Source of the DNA: Cavia porcellus
Taxonomy: Eukaryota; Chordata; Mammalia; Rodentia; Caviidae
NCBI RefSeq assembly: GCF_034190915.1
Contig: NW_026947544.1
Span: 1,054,001-1,118,000, forward strand
Reading direction: 5' to 3'
Length of the DNA: 64,000 nt
The notes below the pieces were generated by a model. It searched no databases. It was not told the DNA's origin and saw only the letters and a list, made by a program, of their open reading frames with translations. Position numbers and translations under genes: made by a program. Below, in pieces: positions 13,076 through 21,535 of the stretch; the stretch's first letter is position 1, and each line of letters begins with the position of its first letter.

Positions 13076-13435
13076 TTAAATAGTCCTTGGAGGGAAGGAC
13101 AGTCCACTTATCTGTAGGTTGATTGCTGTCAGAGGTTGGGACCTGCTTGAAGTGGGAATGATGAATCCAGGCAGGCTTTTCAGTGACTTTGACAGCAGAT
13201 AGAGTGCTGAGGACCCAGGTGATGCCTCTTGATGAGGACTAACGTCCCAGACTCTACTGCTGGGCATTTGTCCTCCTAGTGGCCTGAAAGCAGAGGATGT
13301 TGTTGTCTGAATAACTAGTGGAAGGGAGTCAGAACTTGCTGAAGGGCCTACTAGGGACTTAATAAGATCTTGACTAGCTAAACCAGATAATTTTTCTTTA
13401 GAAATTTTAGGGATAAGAGGGAGTCTCTCATACAA
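13076..13435 (-). pseudogene. pol: ERV-A pol 3' end (integrase C-terminal region)
   Basis: An open minus-strand frame of 119 codons; its start (LPLIPKISKEKLSGLASQDL) corresponds to ERV-C 56240-56310 (LIPEISEEQLDDLTSQNL). In gammaretroviruses this C-terminal part of integrase follows the catalytic core and contributes to DNA binding. The methionine is internal to pol, not a true start. It is truncated and detached from the core by frameshifts. Confidence 0.65.
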
Positions 13436-13439
13436 AGCC

Positions 13440-13917
13440 TCAAAAGTGGAAATATCAGCATCATAGAGGGTACATCACTTACATAAGAGAGCCAATGGAA
13501 GGAGACTCTCCCAGTTTTCACCAGTTTCTAAGGCCATTAGTTATTAACATTTTAAAAGTCTGGTTTATAATTTTTACTTGTCCTGAACTTTGAGGCCAAT
13601 AAGCACAATGGAGTTTCCACACAATTTGAAAGCGTAAGTTGTTTTTTGACTTATCTGGGCTATAAAAGCTGGGCCATTGGACCAGACCCGATGGATAAGG
13701 GAGGCCAAATCAGTGAAACTGCTATCAAGGCTGACTCAGACTTAGTAGGCAAAGCTTCTATCCATCCAATGAAAGTATCAAATACTACAAATAAGTACTT
13801 ATTTCCTTGAAGACTATGCTTCCACATTTTTGTAAAGTGTACTTTCCAATGTTCTCCAGACATAGTCCCATGGTAGTGAGTGGTTTCTATTTGTTGCAGT
13901 TGCATTGGGTTCACCAA
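13440..13917 (-). pseudogene. pol: ERV-A integrase catalytic core, inactivated
   Basis: The minus strand encodes GEHWKVHFTKMWK, then GNKYLFVVFDTFIGWIEALP, the recognisable retroviral integrase core that would insert viral cDNA into host DNA. The first catalytic aspartate position (WxxDF in the family) reads His. Downstream, the helix that carries the catalytic glutamate reads SSGQVKIINQT, so Glu is Lys. The frame is broken in between. It is upstream of, and collinear with, the pol end at 13076. Inactive by sequence. Confidence 0.75.
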
Positions 13918-14093
13918 TTGGCACTGAGGGCATCTGAGGCTCCCAGAATTGGTAAGATTTGATATTAGCCCCCAGGGATACTAGGCTTGCTTAAATTGAG
14001 CCACCAGATGCAAGTCTTTTCAAGTGCAAATAGGCTCTGACAGAGTAGGTGGGATAAGCAATAATGTCAGGGCTATCTCAATCCCCACTGATT

Positions 14094-14560
14094 TTATGGC
14101 TGCCTTTTGGGTGGTGGTGACTGCCAAATTATTTCCTCATATAACAAGGCCATCTGTTGCATGATGGGCTCTATAGTGGATAATAGCCACTCTCCTTGGC
14201 ATCCAGATGGCAGCCAACAAGTCCAAAATTTGGGGGGGGGATTTTTAATCTTTTGGTCCCAGAAGTCAATAAACACCATTTTTGATAAATGCACCATGAA
14301 CATGGGCAGTAACAAATGTATAGTTTGACAACTTGAGGGCCTCAAGGAAGGCAATGATTTCAGCCCATTGGGCTGATATTTCTGGCTCCAAGGTTTGTTC
14401 CCACAGAATCTGAGAGTCTGTGGTAATGACATTTCCCATGACCCACTTACCTTGATAGGTGTAACTCCTTCCATTGGAGAAATATAAAGGAACTCTGAAT
14501 AGTGGCTCATCTGTCAAGTCTGGTCCCCAATAGACTCATGGGGGGGGGGGGCAAGGAGGG
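14094..14560 (-). pseudogene. pol: ERV-A RNase H region of pol
   Basis: Two overlapping minus-strand frames share this stretch because of indels. One contains SAQWAEIIAFLEALKLSNYT and VTAHVHGAFIKNGVY, matching the ERV-C block with [15 protein letters not shown] (55171-55220). RNase H would remove RNA from the RNA:DNA hybrid during reverse transcription. The TDSS aspartate segment is damaged here. A run of nine to ten G at 14228 and of ten to eleven G at 14539 are homopolymer indel sites. Confidence 0.65.
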
Positions 14561-14965
14561 TTCATCGTCAGGCAGCAGAGTGGCAGGATTTGAAGCCTCT
14601 GTTCTTTGAAACTGATGGTAATCAGATCCAGAAGTAATGCCTGGTTATGCATGACTTGGGAGTTGGGCAGCCATTGTTCTGTAGAGCCTTGATGAGAGTC
14701 TCCAGTGAATAAGAGGGGACAATTAAGAGTTTCTGACCAAAAGTCAATTTCTAAACCTCTTTTTCCAGGAGGAGCACCAAGAAAATCACCCACATGCAAG
14801 GTGGCCTTCTGGCTGCCATATAATTAAGTCTCTTGGAAAGATAGGCAACAGGCCTCTGCCAGGGCCCCAAACTCTGGGTCAGTCCTATGGCTCCTAGAAA
14901 TTCTCACACTTGCTTTTTAGTCACAGGACTGCAAACTGTTGGATGGCTTGCATCCACTGGGAGGA
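14561..14965 (-). pseudogene. pol: ERV-A RT connection region of pol
   Basis: The minus strand gives HQGSTEQWLPNSQVMHNQAL and neighbouring peptides that match ERV-C 54780-54860 (PDQWLSNSRVMHYQALLLDP with one frameshift). Upstream (14800-14965) it aligns with ERV-C 54330-54710 with a gap. The fingers and palm of RT, with the YxDD motif, are absent from ERV-A. Confidence 0.65.
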
Positions 14966-15072
14966 AAGTGTCTATTTTCTTTTATGGAGAATCTAACAAC
15001 CAATGTAGTCCCTCTGCCCAGCAGAAAGCTCTTAAGCCTGGTCTTTTGGTCCTCCTGGTTGTCAAATATCTT

Positions 15073-15480
15073 TTAAGTAATTTCTAATAACTGACTGAAG
15101 CACATTCCCTTAAGTTCCTCAAACTTTTGCAATTTTTGCTTAAAATCAGGGGCCAACTGAGCCACAAAGGCAATATTAATGGCCCTTGCATTTTTAGGTG
15201 CTACCAGTGTATAAATGTGATAGGCCGTTTGCAATCTTTTCAGAAAACCCCAAGGGAGACTCATTAGCCAATTGTCTTACCACTGCTACCTTGGGCAAAT
15301 TGGTGGGCTTTCTGGGGTGCCCTAATTGCTACCAAGAACAACTGGTGATACCAATTGAGAACGATTTTACCTCTGGTTGTCCACTAGGCATGGGACAAAG
15401 GAAATACATGGTTCTGGCATTCTGGATCAATGGACAGGTTTCATCTGAATGGTACACTTCTTTTTTGTCCTAGGGTGCCA
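15073..15480 (-). pseudogene. gag: ERV-A gag capsid C-terminal fragment
   Basis: The minus-strand frame 15264-15073 gives AYHIYTLVAPKNARAINIAF and LAPDFKQKLQKFEELKG, a gammaretroviral capsid C-terminal domain signature shared with ERV-C 52786-52920. Upstream to 15480 the DNA still aligns with ERV-C 52585-52785 but the frame is broken. Capsid would form the core shell. Nucleocapsid and protease, which should follow, are deleted before the pol block at 14965. Confidence 0.75.
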
Positions 15481-16250
15481 TGTGGCAGGCCATTGTTTTA
15501 TTGAAATTACATGCTTAACAAAAGAAGGGATTTTTCATAGGTAACAAAATTAATTGCACCACATAATCTCCCTGATGTCCACAGTGCATGCAAGAACTTG
15601 CATTTTATCTCTATAATCACTGATCACATTAGACACAATAGTTATTCCTTTTAAATTTAGATCAGTTTTTTCTAGCATAAGACCAACTGTTCCTTTAGGT
15701 GGGGAAGCCCATATTTCCGGGAAGCCCTTGGGCCTTTTTTTAATCTCTCAGTTTCTCCCCAGCAGTCAAAAATCTCAACTCTGTCTTTACAATTTATAGC
15801 ATTCCTGAATTTTTTCCCTCTGGCCAAACTCAAAGTATTGCAAATTATCCTGCTGGGCTCTTTGCTCTTGATTTGCAATGTAAAGCTGGCTAAGAGCCCC
15901 GACAATAGCCATGTCATAGAAAGCATTTTCTCTTTTACATTTTGGCACAGCCAGACATTTTTATTTTAAGACAAAACCACTTTTTTTATTTATTGCCAGT
16001 CAATTACTTTCTCTCTTACTCTTTATACATTAAACCTTCTAACAAAATCCTTGAAATGACTTTCTTTTAGTAATCTAAAACATATTTAATCATTTTATGT
16101 CTCTTTATCCCCTTAAATGTTACACTTTAAAAAACTAACTTTTTTAACTGGCTCAATTACAGTATGACCTGGTTTTACTTGCTAAAGTTAATATCATTTT
16201 CATAAACCATAAAGATACATATATAGTATATATATTCACATTTTAACCAG
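15481..16250 (-). other. Segment within ERV-A not matched in ERV-C
   Basis: ERV-C has matrix and p12-like sequence at this place (51780-52585), but here I could not align it. A minus-strand frame at 15926-15672 (84 codons) has no recognised domain. This could be a different upstream gag from recombination, or an insertion. No repeat ends are evident. Confidence 0.45.
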
Positions 16251-16474
16251 AAAAATACTTTTTTAACAAAAGGCTTCCTGAGGTTGCAAATAATCAATTA
16301 AGGACTAAAACATTAAACAAGGCACCACAAAAGACAAGACCAACACTATAGACAAAAATGAAGGTTTTTCTGTTCACAGTTTGATGAGCTAAAGGGAAAT
16401 AATTTTCATTATGAACCTTGAGTCCAGTGAGCCACATTGATCCTGCAACAGAAATGAGTAACAAGCCCCTAAGT
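16251..16474 (-). mobile_element. ERV-A leader region
   Basis: The minus strand aligns with ERV-C leader 51620-51770, including the shared phrases 'ataatgaaaatt.tttccct' and 'tctt.tgtggtgccttgt'. Noncoding. Confidence 0.6.
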
Positions 16475-17146
16475 TAGTAACAAATTCAGCAAGTTCAAAT
16501 GGGCAAAAAAACCAAAGTTAGTAACAGATTCAAACAGGTGGACAACTCCAAAGTACAAAAATATTGAACATAAAGTCAAATGGGTGAGAAGCCCCAAAGC
16601 ACAAATAGGCCCTGAAGCCCCACATGGGCCTAAGCCACACACACAGGCCAAAGCCCCCCATTATTGGCCAAAGTTGTACACATGGGCCTAAGCTACACAC
16701 ATGGGCCTACGCCAACCATTACAAATAGGTGAGAGCCCCTGGAATCCAGTACAGAAGGAGCACTAGGCTCATCTGCTGTCACAAATGTGTGCACCCATAT
16801 AACAAATGGGAAAAAGCCCCAAAGCACAAACTGGCTCCAAATCACAAATGGGTAAAAAGCCCAAAAGCACAAAAGGGCCCAAAGCACAAATGGGAAAGAA
16901 GCCCAAGACACAATGGGGTGGGAAGCCCAAAGCACAAATGGTCAGGAAACCCAAATCAGAAAATGGTTGAGAAGCACAAGATATAACAGGTGGGAAGCCC
17001 AAATCACAAACTGGTCAGATACCTACAGCACAAATGGGTGAGAAGAACAAAACACAAATGGGTGGGAAGCCCAAATTACAAATGGGCAAAAAGCCCAAGT
17101 TATAAATGGGCAAAAGCCCTATATTACAAATGGGCACAAAAAAAAA
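16475..17146 (+). repeat. 24-bp minisatellite in the ERV-A leader
   Basis: From 16799 to 17146 there are about 15 consecutive units of 24 bp, consensus near cacaaatgggtgggaagccc plus aaat/aaag; 16475-16798 holds older, irregular units. A single related motif lies in the ERV-C leader (51448-51480, opposite strand), so the array grew from a sequence native to this ERV family. Because 24 is a multiple of three, long repeat-coded frames stay open on both strands; these are not genes. Confidence 0.9.
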
Positions 17147-17149
17147 ACC

Positions 17150-18739
17150 CTGAAGGCATCCTTAGAAATGGGATCAAAATCTCCCTTCCCCTCAATACCC
17201 CAGATATGTCTTTGAGGTATGAAATAATTGGACTCCACAACTCATGAAGGGATCTCAATGGCCTAAGCCCAGATATTCTTAGAAGACTTTTGAAATGACA
17301 CAATTTATCAATCAGCAGAGTGTTTTCATCAGGCTTTAGGCACATGCCTCTCTCAAAAAATGGACCAAGGCCTCTCCCTGTGGTATTCCTTTTCTTCTTC
17401 TTTAAATTTTTGTTCCCATGAGCTTGAAAAAAATCAATGAACAGTGGGAGTCAAGCTTGCACCTCTTAGATGTCAGGACAGAACAAGAAATTCTCTAGTA
17501 ATTTTCCTCTACTTCACAAAGTATGTCAAGATCTTTTGATCAAACAACTGGAAAGAAAATTCAGACACAACCTGGGGAGGCTAAGGAAAATACTGCTTGG
17601 TTGGAATGGCTGTGGTTGTGTAGGGTGGAAAGCTGCAAAAGTGGGTCCCAACTGTGACACAAATCAGGAGGCTTATGGTTGCCAGGAAATCACACTGGAC
17701 AGAGTTTAACTGAGCAGCATTGTGAGGTAGACCCCAGGATCTAGGATACATGTTTGTAGTAGGAGTCCTGAGTCAGAATGTTGGGCATTTTCCTGGAGAT
17801 CTTAGTTGCACAGAGAATCTTGCAGAGCAATATTTTAAAAGGGTGGATTTTCAGAGGATTATCCAACAGTATTTTCTCTAAAGGCTTCATTGCTCAAAGT
17901 GTGCAGATGGGAATGCCTGCCAATCTGCCCATGGATACAGTGCCAGTGGGACATGAGATATCCCATGACCTGGCAGGTGATCTCTGCAGTGACCTTCTCT
18001 TTAGGATCTGTTTTCCACTTGAGATATCTGTCATTTTGCTGAGTCCTCTTCCCTAACCTCTTCAATGAAGCCTTGCTGGCCCCATTCCAATGCAGTAGAA
18101 GAACTGGTTGTGAAAATTTTCTTTGCAGAAAATCCTCTACAAGCACATGGGATTTGCAATCAGAGACAGTGGTTGAAGTTGAACTTTCAAGTCAGCCATC
18201 CTAAAACAATGACACTACCCCTCAGCATGTTTTCATCATGTTTCACAGGTGAATATGTGCCAAATATGCAAGAGGTTGGATGCCATCCTCAGAACAGAAC
18301 TAAGCAACATGGAAGAAATGAAAGACCAAGTAAAGTACATAGGAAAGAGGGAAAGCCAGTCAATCTGATGTAAAAAAGCTGTGAGGATGAAAGGGAAATT
18401 AAAATTTCATGATAATTTGTATAGACTATTGAAGAAATTCTCATTTTTGTTGTCACACATGTACTCTCCTGCCTTGGCAAGTAGAGCACAAGGCAGGAGA
18501 TCATCCAGTCTCCCTAATGCAAGACAGAATAATGCAGACTAAAACCACACAGAAACCTGTGTATCCATTTGCTTAGACTGTACTTATGGAGATTGTACCA
18601 CGTATCAAGCCTAGATCATTTATATTGTGTCATGGATCCACAAATTAGAATGTTAATTCACCTGATCTTTTGAATATTGGTTTTACAGTTCCTGAGATGG
18701 AGAGTCTGGTGAAGGCAGAGCCCAGAATAAAAATCTTTC
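17150..18739 (+). repeat. 3.4-kb array unit, copy 2 (rearranged at its left end)
   Basis: 17352-18739 is direct-oriented and matches copy 1 from about 10783 to the end block ('cagagctcagaataaaaat'). 17158-17346 matches copy 1 10250-10440 but in inverted orientation, and the intervening 10440-10780 sequence is absent. The right end stops exactly at the ERV-B LTR, and the unit resumes at 23828. Confidence 0.75.
17859..18146 (-). CDS. Minus-strand ORF recurring in array copies (unknown)
   Basis: This 95-codon frame contains KRLGKRTQQNDRYLKWKTDP and LSNEAFRENTVG. Related frames occur at the same place in copy 3 (26435-26169) and copy 4 (28162-27893). No recognised domain; it is basic and has no signal peptide. 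It is not open over the same span in copies 1 and 5. It may be a decaying coding segment of the unit's ancestor or a chance frame kept by sequence similarity among recent copies. No promoter or splice context is visible. Confidence 0.2.
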   Translation of the reverse strand: MLVEDFLQRKFSQPVLLLHWNGASKASLKRLGKRTQQNDRYLKWKTDPKEKVTAEITCQVMGYLMSHWHCIHGQIGRHSHLHTLSNEAFRENTVG

Positions 18740-19240
18740 TGTTGTAAGCCTCCCCCACTAAAAAGGCCCAGAGATGAAAAATGGGGCATGAGGATGTCTT
18801 TTTTTAAAAGAAGTGCTTTTATTTTAACTGTCCCAGTGACCCAGTATAGATGGAATTTGCAAATCTATGCAACTGAGTCAGAATTTTAACAGATTTTTAT
18901 AGCACATTAACAGTTGTGTGACAGCACAAGAATTAGGAAGGCCTTTGTTTCCCTTTGCTTGAGTCAGATACGTTTTACAGTTAGCCACTTTTATTTTCTT
19001 TATTTTCTTAAGTTATAGCCCTTGGTCTGCTAATTCCAGGAACATTTGTTTCTCACAAAGAGAACAAAGTTTCATACAGCATCATTTGTCTCTCACAAAG
19101 GGAACAATGGTTGATACAGCAAACAGGTTACTAAGGTGATGATCATACAGAACTGTATGGTGATGCCTCAGTTAATTTATAACTAATTTATAACAATGTG
19201 GTTGGTGCTCCAGGTAAATTGTTAGTAGGGTGATAAGCAC
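18740..19240 (-). mobile_element. ERV-B 3' LTR
   Basis: It aligns in reverse with the ERV-C LTRs: 'aggcccagagatgaaaaatgggg' corresponds to the U5 end and 'agtgcttttattttaactg' contains the inverted AATAAA signal. The U3 start near 19222-19240 is degraded, so this edge is approximate. Confidence 0.65.
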
Positions 19241-19489
19241 AGAGCATAAAGTTTTCCACTGATTTTTGTCAGTGAATCAAACCATTGACTCATGGAGTTT
19301 TCAACCAGAGGTATTTGTTCATAAACTTGTGTCCTTAAAAATATGAGTTTTATTGTTTGAACCTGATCTTTGACATAAATTACCAATTTGTTTATAATGT
19401 AGGGTCCAATTGTTAACAAGCAAGTAAGACTAACAGAGGTGTAGAGGCTGTTGTGATTAATAATGTCAAACAGGGAGATAGAGAAATCC

Positions 19490-19693
19490 ATCATTCAAAC
19501 CAATTCGATTCAGGTTGTTTGGTTTGTTCTCATTCCTGGAGTCACCTTTTAAGGCTGGCCATACTTTGTCAGATAACCACAGAATAATTGGCATACAAGC
19601 AACAAATTTTTCCTAATGCCAGACAGAGGCCTCCTTTCTTTAGGAACAGGAAATCTAGGACTCTCTGGTTTTGTAAAACCATCTCAGCTAGTG
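19490..19693 (-). pseudogene. env: ERV-B env transmembrane fragment (3' part)
   Basis: The minus strand encodes [20 protein letters not shown] then [17 protein letters not shown], the conserved heptad/CX6CC region of gammaretrovirus-type transmembrane Env (fusion subunit, membrane-anchored). The first Cys through CC spacing is intact. The class II provirus has split this frame at 19693/19694; the upstream part resumes at 23637. The apparent N-terminal methionine reading is a chimera with the inserted LTR, not a real start. Confidence 0.75.
19688..19693 (+). repeat. Target site duplication, left (CTAGTG)
   Basis: The six bases CTAGTG abut the left end of the class II provirus and recur at 23637-23642 on its right. 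Six bp is the size expected for IAP/betaretrovirus-like integration. Confidence 0.95.
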
Positions 19694-20134
19694 TGTCCGG
19701 AGCCGCTTCCATCCCGCGGAATGGAGCACAGGAACACTCAGCCTCTGCAAGCACCTTTATTGACTGGGCAGCAACCTCAATACACGTCCGTCCGTGACGG
19801 CTTCTTCCGTGTTGTGCCTCGACTGGGCAACAACCTCAATACATGTCCGTCCGTGACGGCTTCTTCCGTGTTGTGCGTCGGGCACTTCCTATATTTGGGC
19901 TTATATAGCTAATGTTATCCAATCATGGGATTACACGTGGGGACAGGCGATTGGGCGGCAACAAGGAAGGAATCAATCATTACCATATATGGCGGGGACA
20001 GTAAGCCGAGCAAGAACCAGGAAGCAGAATGTGTGTGCCATCTTGGGCACACGATGGGCGGGGGAGCAGCGAGGCAGTAGGCGGACACCATCTTGTGGCT
20101 ATATTCTCATGGGTAATACGGCAGGCTCCCAACA
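19694..20134 (-). mobile_element. 3' LTR of the class II provirus
   Basis: Bounded by TG...CA on the minus strand. It contains an inverted TATA-like box (TATATAA, 19901-19908) and an inverted AATAAA signal (19756-19761). A tandem duplication of 59 bp (19762-19820 and 19821-19879) lies between them, i.e. in the presumed R region. Confidence 0.95.
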
Positions 20135-20150
20135 TCTCCCCCTTTCTTAT
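20135..20150 (-). promoter_or_regulatory. Polypurine tract of the class II provirus
   Basis: On the minus strand aagaaagggggaga directly precedes the 3' LTR start TGTTGGG. This is the expected plus-strand DNA priming site. Confidence 0.85.
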
Positions 20151-20416
20151 TTACAAGGAAAGACAGCGAGACCTTCCAAGTGACTACAGAGGTCTGTACC
20201 CCACTGTGCATGGCTCTGAGGTCATCCCCCGGCACAGGTTGGCCACCCCCACGTCGGAAGGGACCTCCAAGCCTCATCCTTTTGCACAGGGCTAGGGTAA
20301 TTCTGATGAAACCTAGATGCATACAGACATATAGCCTGACATCTCTCTTCAAAAACCCCAAGAGTAGAATGTCATGCAGTACCATCTGGTCTCGCACCTT
20401 GGTGCCTCTTGCTGTC

Positions 20417-20875
20417 TTAATGGAACGGGGCCTGTCTTAGGTTGAGCAAGGTGGGGTACCTTGATCTTACCCATCTTCGGCTCGCCCATTCAGCATCCTT
20501 ATAACTGATGCTCTGCAACATGAAGGAGATATGCAGCCGCCTGGCTACCGGATGGGCCCCCTCCACCAGCTGCATTGCCGCCATAGCTGTGAACTTGACC
20601 TGCTGCTGGGTTTGCATCAAGCGGTCTAGCAAGCATTTGACGACCACCAACCCCACCAGTATGGCAACAACAATCAGAATCCAAGTAGTCAAATTGGGCC
20701 AAGAGAACCAGGAAGTGACATGGTCCCACAAACCTTTTAGGACGTCCCTCAGGGTAGACAAATCAAACCTAACTGGGTTTAATTGAACCTTTTCTATCTC
20801 GTTTAACTCGTGATTAACAATCACAGACAGATTATGAAATTTTGGCAGATAAGTGTCCTGTAACCACGCGGTCAT
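20417..20875 (-). pseudogene. env: Class II env transmembrane, C-terminal part
   Basis: 152 codons. A membrane-proximal ectodomain (HNLSVIVNHELNEIEKVQL) is followed by a hydrophobic anchor around residues 62-85 (TTWILIVVAILVGLVVVKCL) and a cytoplasmic tail. The layout resembles betaretroviral/HERV-K-like transmembrane Env. It overlaps the preceding frame by the ATGA at 20872-20875, so the methionine is produced by a frameshift and is not the true start. The tail runs to just before the 3' LTR region. Confidence 0.75.
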
Positions 20876-21186
20876 AGTTTTGTGGTTTCAGTCAAGTTGG
20901 TGCGAACGGGAGTGACACACACCCGGAAGGACAGCCACCTCTGGTCGCAAAGTTGAGTGGCGACCTGCCACAGGGCATCGATCTCTTGTCCGATGAGTTG
21001 GATTTCTTCTTGTAGCCGGAGTATTGCTTGGCTGTTTAGCTCTATCTGTTGCCTTTGAGCCTTGATGGTCTCTCGTGTGGCGTTGCTCAGCCGATTGACT
21101 GCATCCATGGTCAGCGCGAGCTGCTCGGAGGTCCATGCCTGCAAAACAGCCTGTCCCACTGCAGGGACAAACAGAGAAGAGATCAC
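20872..21186 (-). pseudogene. env: Class II env transmembrane, N-terminal part
   Basis: 104 codons. A fusion-peptide-like start (SLFVPAVGQAVLQAW) precedes a heptad-repeat helix (LALTMDAVNRLSNATRETIK and following) and a Cys-bearing loop (QLCDQRWLSFRVCVTP) of betaretroviral type. The frame then ends at TGA overlapping the next frame. The surface subunit and the furin site are not present; upstream is the deletion junction with the ID SINE. Confidence 0.75.
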
Positions 21187-21306
21187 CCCTGCTGCCCGTC
21201 ACAACCAATCTTTTATCCCTCCTTTTGTTCTGGTTGGCAACGAGAAGAGTGTCCTGGGCTTGGACGGGAACCCAAAGATCAGGGAGAGAACAGCATAGGA
21301 TGCTCA

Positions 21307-21410
21307 TTTTTTTTTTTGTCTTTTTCGTTTTTATCAATACCAGGGATCAAACTCATGACTGCCTGCTTGCAAGGCAGGCGCTTATGCCGCTGAGCTAAAT
21401 TCCCAGCCCC
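21307..21410 (-). mobile_element. ID-type SINE at the pol deletion junction
   Basis: The minus strand begins GGGGCTGGGAATTTAGCTCA, has the tRNA-like A and B boxes, and ends with an A-rich tail (T run at 21307-21317). It lies precisely between the protease G-patch remnant and env, where pol should be. I see no flanking duplication. Confidence 0.9.
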
Positions 21411-21535
21411 TTCCTGTCCCTCTTAGTGACGGCGGGCACAGGAGAGGTATTTCCTTGCAATTTGATGCCCAAGCCTTTGCCAGGGGTATAGCCCATCCGT
21501 TTCATCATGTTTTGAGCCACCTCAGAACATCCCGT
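21411..21535 (-). pseudogene. pro: Protease G-patch remnant
   Basis: The minus strand encodes NMMKRMGYTPGKGLGIKLQG followed by a DRKGLG-like end. This glycine-rich G-patch is typical of the C-terminus of betaretroviral/IAP protease. It is fused after only the first Cys pair of the nucleocapsid, so a deletion removed the rest of nucleocapsid, dUTPase-like sequence if any, and the protease catalytic part. The last codons run into the ID SINE. Confidence 0.7.

Larger units (their letters stand above)
12216..17146 (-). mobile_element. ERV-A: defective gammaretrovirus-like provirus, minus strand
   Basis: Reading 3' to 5' on the plus strand: 3' LTR (12216-12693), 3' untranslated/env remnant, end of pol, integrase, RNase H, connection region, capsid part of gag, an unmatched 0.77-kb segment, leader, and a minisatellite. 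Each coding block aligns with ERV-C (50654-59176), so both belong to one family. Missing are the 5' LTR, primer-binding site, protease, most of RT, and the surface part of env. Several key residues are changed. The insertion sits at the end block of array copy 1. It is an old fossil without coding capacity. Confidence 0.85.

Noticed and set aside
16799..17146. CRISPR-like regular repeats
   Set aside because: Direct 24-bp units without unique spacers, in a mammalian ERV leader; a minisatellite, not CRISPR.
16693..17247. Several open frames of 77-85 codons on both strands rich in Lys-His-Lys-Trp or Cys-Ala-Leu-Gly repeats
   Set aside because: They are translations of the 24-bp minisatellite, whose length is a multiple of three; no independent coding evidence.
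19569..19754. Apparent 61-codon gene joining [14 protein letters not shown] to an Env segment
   Set aside because: The N-terminal residues come from the inserted class II LTR and the rest from ERV-B env; a chance chimera over an insertion junction.
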